Shown here one piece after another: positions 59,035 through 64,000 of a DNA stretch of 64,000 nt (positions within the stretch are counted from its first letter, which is position 1; the number at the start of each line of letters is the position of its first letter). A program made the position numbers and the translations under genes. Source of the stretch: Plutella xylostella (Eukaryota > Arthropoda > Insecta > Lepidoptera > Plutellidae); contig NC_064007.1 in the NCBI RefSeq assembly GCF_932276165.1, positions 3,544,001 through 3,608,000 on the forward strand, given 5' to 3'. The notes beneath the pieces were generated by a model. It was not told the origin of the DNA. It saw only the letters and a list, made by a program, of their open reading frames with translations, and ran no database searches.

Positions 59035-60919
59035 TGCGCGCCCGCAGGTTTACAGGAAGACTTGAGTGCTCGCCGCTTCCACTTAACACGTAGTCACGGG
59101 CAGTATTTTGGGGTGCGCCGGCGCTTCGGGGAACACCTAATTCACTCCCGACGCGCGGGGCGGCGTCCTGACTTGTTAGCACAATTGACTGTCTTTCTCC
59201 AGAATTTTACTAAATTATCTAGTTCCGTGATACGAGGAATATGAAGTAGGGCTGGGTTTGAACAAGGAAAGTCAATCCTGGAGCAAAGGTCAAAAGGTCG
59301 GGATGATTTTGCTTGTGCATATTTGAGGTTCCAAAGGACCTTCTCTTGGACCGAACCTCAAACCTTCCCCAACATTTCGTGCATCTGTATATCATCAGCA
59401 CGAATACGTTGGTTAAACAACGGAAGCGATGCAAGTTGCCGGTTTTAGACGTATTGCAGTATCGGTGTTTGACGTCACGGGTGCATTTATTACAATTGCG
59501 AACTCTCGTAGCTTTGATCGATGGATCCTGTCTGCGTATGCGCACGTTCATAACAACTTAAACCACCCACTCTGCAAGTTGGAGTAGGTGCTTGCGGTAA
59601 TGTGGATGTTTTGAAACAGCAATTTGCCAACGGCCGATCTCCCGGTGAAAAGCATTAGCGTAACATGGACATTGAGGTAGGACTGTTGAAAAAATCATGT
59701 CAGCAATTTCTAGAGGAATTCTTACTGCACCAATCGCTAACTGGACGAATCCAAAATTCGTAGGTTAGGTTCCGACAACTATTTTATAGGTGCTAGTGTC
59801 TCGCCAAAAGCGACTATACTCGGTTTCTGTTGTGTCCCTTAAATATTCGTTATCGAATCTGTCGGCTACTAGTGAAGATTATGGTAATACGTAGGTAACG
59901 CTGGACTAGCACGATGGACTAGAGTTGGACACCAACACGCTATTAAGAAGTGGACCGGCTACTACTACTATAATGATAAACGTAATACGTCTTTTGTCGC
60001 GTAATTTCGTAATACTGAATAATACATACATAATCACACGCGGTTGTAAACATAGTTTATAGCCTGATAAATCTCTTTTTATATGCGTGTCATATTTTTT
60101 GGATTGTTTCCAATTAGTCTCGATAAAGGAATAAATATCATTCATTGTTGTCTGTGTTCTTTGGTAGATCTCGTTTTAAGAGTGAATGAACACAGCTTGT
60201 TATTTTTTAAATATATTATATTATCTAAATTGTGTGCTAGAACAAATATTTGTAATCAATTACCTACTTGAAACATATTGCTTAAAAAATAATATGTTTA
60301 CCATGCTTCTGAATTTACAAATTGTTTTACTCTAATGCAAAAGAACCGTTGAGCTACCAGTTAGGCAGCTTCTCCATATACCACAACACCCTTTTGGAGA
60401 TATGCAATCCACGACTACAGCCACTTCAGCATATTCATACTCTCTTTACCGACAAGTAGTTCTACATGTATGACTACTAGACAGACCCAATCACCAGTGT
60501 TTCTCACCGACAGACCAACCTATAGTGTTGCTAAGAAGACAAGTCCAGCATAAACACAAGACCCGAGTCCCCGCTGGTAAATAAACAGCCCGAGTCAGTA
60601 CACTGGTGCAGATGCGGCGCCGGCGCAGGCGCCTTATTCTGGGCGAACGAGCTGTACGGGTTATTAACGTAACACTGCCAACGGTGAAACAGCGTGTTCT
60701 TTCAATGTTATACATTCGCGAATGAAGAAGTTCCACTAAGTACTCGTAGCTAAGTTGCTATGTCACTGGAACTTTTTCATTGCTAGCGAGTGTATTAATA
60801 TTGGTGTTACTAACAACTTGTTAGTCACTTTGCGTTGCGATACTTGCGATGGATCTTTAAATACTTACAACCAGCATTGAAGAAAGCTTAGGTTCGTAGT
60901 GTCAATAGATGGAGAGATA
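59035..60919. other. Promoter-proximal GC-rich DNA, then non-coding
   Basis: 59035-59170 is GC-rich and lies just upstream of the host promoter. TGACGTCA occurs at 59470-59477. The remainder shows only short frames. Confidence 0.4.
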
Positions 60920-61048
60920 CAGTCAGCGGCATAAGTAGCTATACACTTCTGTACCTAGTCAAACTGACGAACCGTCAATGTTTCAAATGGATAGGCGGTT
61001 TCAGATTGACAAGGTTCAAAACTGTATAGCTACTTATGCAGCTGACTG
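60920..61048. mobile_element. Tc1/mariner-like MITE with TA duplication
   Basis: The ends CAGTCAGCGGCATAAGTAGC and its complement (one mismatch) form 26-bp TIRs through CTATACA. They start with CAGT and are flanked by TA (60918-60919 and 61049-61050), the Tc1/mariner hallmark. It is 129 bp and non-coding. Confidence 0.85.
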
Positions 61049-61343
61049 TACATTATATACCTATATGGATACTCGACTCTACGCAACGACCATGATTCAT
61101 TGTGGAATCGCAGTAAAATAGTTGTTAGTATCAGAATACTTACTGTCGGTCGCTGACGTTCAGACTATAAATAATGTATTGCCCTACTTGCCGCTGTTCG
61201 TCCGCTTGTCACGATGTTGTAAGAAAAGGATATGGTTTTTTACGTTTAAAATAGTTAAATAGCCTAGGTTACATTGTTTTGTAAAGGATTAAGACATATT
61301 CACTGTAGCACTAGGCCCGCGTGGTGCACCAAGCCTCAAACCC

Positions 61344-61674
61344 TCTATTCTATTCTATTCTCTGTGGGGGTATAGGTACCTGCACCTGGCTCTCTCGAAT
61401 GGAACCTTTGTGCATATCTCCAAGGTCTAAACTGCCTTCCTAAGCTTGGGCCATTTCCCACCACGCTGGTCCACTGCGGGTTGGTGGGTTCACATACCTA
61501 GATGTGCTAGATCTAGATATGCAGGTTTCCTCACGATGTTTTCCTTCACCGTAAAAGCGATGGTATACATTGTACTTAAGTTAAAAAATCTCATTGGTAC
61601 ATGTCAGCGCCGGGATTCAAACCCGCATCTCTAGCGTGAGATGCGGGCGCTTACCCGACTGAGCTACCACCCTC
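61344..61674 (-). mobile_element. tRNA-headed SINE, second copy
   Basis: Closely matches 42266-42597 over its whole length, including TAGCTCAGTCGGG (A box), a B box with one change (GGTTTGAATCC), and the AGAATAGAATAG tail. The B-box change would weaken polymerase III transcription. No clear long target duplication was seen. Confidence 0.85.
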
Positions 61675-64000
61675 TTTTTCAGTATATTGAATAAGGATTT
61701 AGGGAAATTCTCTGCATATTTAATTGCAATAACACAAGTGTAGGACAGAGAAGGGTTGGGACTTGGGCAAACAATCGTTTACACAAAGGTCTTGTAATCA
61801 AACAGAATGGATTCTAATTTAAGACATAATTAAAGGACTGTCTTCAAACTAGTCACAGCACAGATAGGGTAGCCAGTGGTTCATTTATTTAATGGGACCT
61901 TACGTAATTAAGTTTTTCTTGTAGTATTTCGATTGATAATAAGTTTAGATGGCCCTATAGACCCACATTCTACCAAAATGTTTGTTTTATACTTGCTATT
62001 CTTGATAAGTGAAAACTGATATGTGTGGATTAAGCAAAAATATGAAACATTCTGCTGGTCCTAAATTGAATTTTCAGCAAACAAATACTTACCTACATAA
62101 TATTTATGTACTGTGCAACTTCTTTAATATCATAGTTGGCTTACTCATTTAATCGCAGCACCAAGGATTGTTATATCGACGTCAATCTAAACCTTCAAAA
62201 CCCTATTTAGTTCAAAGGAATGTTCAAATAATTGTACTATGTTTGTATTGATAAGGCACTTAATTATAACCACATAGTTATGTAAATGAGGGCAACCTTC
62301 CCAGGGATAAAAATCTCAAATATGTAAAGATTAAACCCGGGAATTACTAATTTATCCAATTAACCTTTTTTATGAAATAAACAGTTCAAATTTTAAATTT
62401 TTTTTTTTTTTTTTTTTTTAAATAAATTAAAAGCAGATAAATTCGTCTTTTATTTTGAAATTCGAACATGTTAATGTTATCTTTGAAAAATGTAACTGCA
62501 CAAGCTAGTCTTCTTGACAAATTGATATTTATTTCTGTTTGAACGAAATGTGTACACTGTCAGTCCATGTTGATTATCAGAATATGGCACAAGGACGATA
62601 TTATTTTACTTGATACTCACAATAATAGTTTGGTAGCTGTACCTTCAGATCGCTTCTTACAGTAGGTACCTATGATAGTAGAGTCCCATACATCCCAATA
62701 TATTATTATCAACATAACAAATAATTAGCAGACTGAAAGATAAAATACATTTCTAAAACGTTAGTAAAAACCCATTGAAATAATATGATATTTCTTCAAA
62801 TTTTCATCATAACACTAACGACTCGTTACGCTATTTACCTGCAACACACCACTCCATTATGAAACTCATAAGTGATTCGGAAGTGAGCAGAATTCATAAC
62901 TTGTCCCCTTAACTCGCGTCCCCTGACTCTTATCATTAAGTATTAAGGTGTACGTTTGCGTGTTTACGCCTGGGCCGCGGGCCAAGCGTGGCGTATGGTT
63001 TCGATTGTCTCGTGGTCACGCTCTCTTCACTCTACATTGAAGATTGAAGGTAATTATGTTGTTTAATGGCCACTTTCCGGACTGGTCCGGGTCGCCCGGC
63101 TCAGGGCTGTCGCTGCAGCGCGCGGTAATGGACCGGATTATCCGGAGCGAGCGACGACCGGACAGCAGTCTAGACCGAAATACGAGACTTTAAAGTTTTA
63201 CGCTTGTGTTTTGTTTGTTCAAAGCTTTTAAGTTTCCGATTATAGGGACAGAGATGTTCAGTTGAATGGGAGAACTGGCACTCAAAGGATCTGTTAGGAT
63301 TTTTTATTTATTTTCTGTAATTTGGCATGAAAATTACCTAGCTTAATTTTAATGGCAACCCTAGGAAGTTTATGTTCTTAAGAAGACCGGCTTTCTTGTG
63401 GATTTGGTTTTATGTGTGGTGGTCATGTCATCACAGCATACCTCCTATCAAATTTATCGAATCTTACTCTCTAGTATTATTTTTTTGTGTAGCTATCTAT
63501 GTGTTAAAATTCGATGCATAGAAGAACTTACTATCCTTGAGATAAACGTGCACTTTGTTTTAGAGTTTGGTTCAAAATTAAGCCCAAAATTAGCAAAACT
63601 AGTAATATTCAATATAATATTTCCAACATTCCACAACATTCGATGTACCAGGGCAACACAAGTCGCACAGAGAAACATAGCGAAGCGTCCACCGGCCGGC
63701 AACTGCTTCCCATGAACCGTACGGGAAAATTGGCTATTATCTGCACCCGTTAGAAATCGTCTCTTGTTACGTCTGCTCGCCTGGTCATCGCGAGGAATGT
63801 CCGGCGCGGAATGAGGCTATGAGCTGTTCAACTTTGACCTTTACTTGCATATACATAAATGGTAGACATTCATCGTGGATACATGTTTTTTCGAAAACAA
63901 AGTTTTGTACCTATAAATGACGGTAACTTAGATAGGTTTGGATAGACATCTGAGAAAGTGTATTTGCAGATGATGAAGTAAAAAAAGCATCCAAAACATT
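61675..64000. other. Non-coding; T run and GC-rich block
   Basis: A 22-base T run at 62398-62419 followed by AAATAAATTAAAAG may be the poly(A) end of a short minus-strand retroelement, but no body is recognisable. A GC-rich block at 63060-63180 (TCCGGACTGGTCCGG, ATTATCCGGAGCGAG) has no frame and could be regulatory. No gene seen. Confidence 0.35.

Noticed and set aside
62830..62850. Minus-strand CAG/GTAA junction as a recursive-splice site
   Set aside because: It lacks a pyrimidine tract and branch motif. The same holds for the one near 46926, which is inside the LINE coding frame.

Overview
The window looks like AT-rich, repeat-dense nuclear DNA of an insect, most likely a moth or butterfly. 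There are no operons, Shine-Dalgarno sites or dense ORFs. It holds long non-coding tracts, several clades of non-LTR retrotransposons (LINEs), tRNA-headed SINEs, many short inverted-repeat DNA elements (MITEs), and one LINE whose ORF carries a positive-strand RNA-virus-type helicase, an arrangement reported from insect and especially lepidopteran LINEs. The assignment rests on repeat style, not on a marker gene.

Host content is sparse. The only host protein gene I can support is on the minus strand. It has a TATA/initiator promoter near 59.03-58.99 kb, a 31-codon first coding exon (58733-58825), a 4.3-kb intron and a GC-rich second exon (53919-54449), giving a predicted 207-residue basic protein of unknown function. 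On the plus strand I see no exon, but there are four sites of the form branch point, pyrimidine tract, CAG then GTAA (junctions after 9654, 21329, 44425 and 55665). This is the form of recursive-splicing (zero-length exon) sites in very long introns. Together with an excess of LINE and SINE pieces on the minus strand, they suggest the window lies inside a huge intron of a plus-strand gene, with the minus-strand gene nested in it. That is inference.

Layout: 0.7-3.5 kb is a LINE with an intact RT and an (ATTCT)n tail, possibly with an inverted endonuclease piece at its 5' side. 3.5-25 kb is mostly non-coding, with MITEs, LINE tails, two recursive-splice candidates, CRE-like palindromes (14.3-15.6 kb) and an unfamiliar 770-bp repeat (21830-22599). 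25-34 kb has RTE-type LINE remnants, MITE copies and a MITE inserted in another MITE (33.3-33.6 kb). 38.1-38.7 kb is a 550-bp TIR element. 40.8-43.4 kb is a DNA element full of a GGCCAGTTACT motif, apparently holding an RTE endonuclease remnant that itself holds a SINE. 43.5-44.0 kb is a CR1/jockey-like RT tail. 45.0-49.6 kb is a 4.6-kb LINE insertion with perfect 13-bp target-site duplications and one 1,321-codon frame (RT palm, RNase H, unknown linker, SF1 helicase). 51.4-51.7 kb is a SINE with an 11-bp target-site duplication. 53.3-59.0 kb is the host gene. 60.9-61.7 kb has a mariner-like MITE and a second copy of the 42.3-kb SINE.

The mobile parts do not act together as a system. The most notable items are the LINE-helicase fusion with its uncharacterised 400-residue linker, the recursive-splice candidates, and the nested or unclassified repeats.
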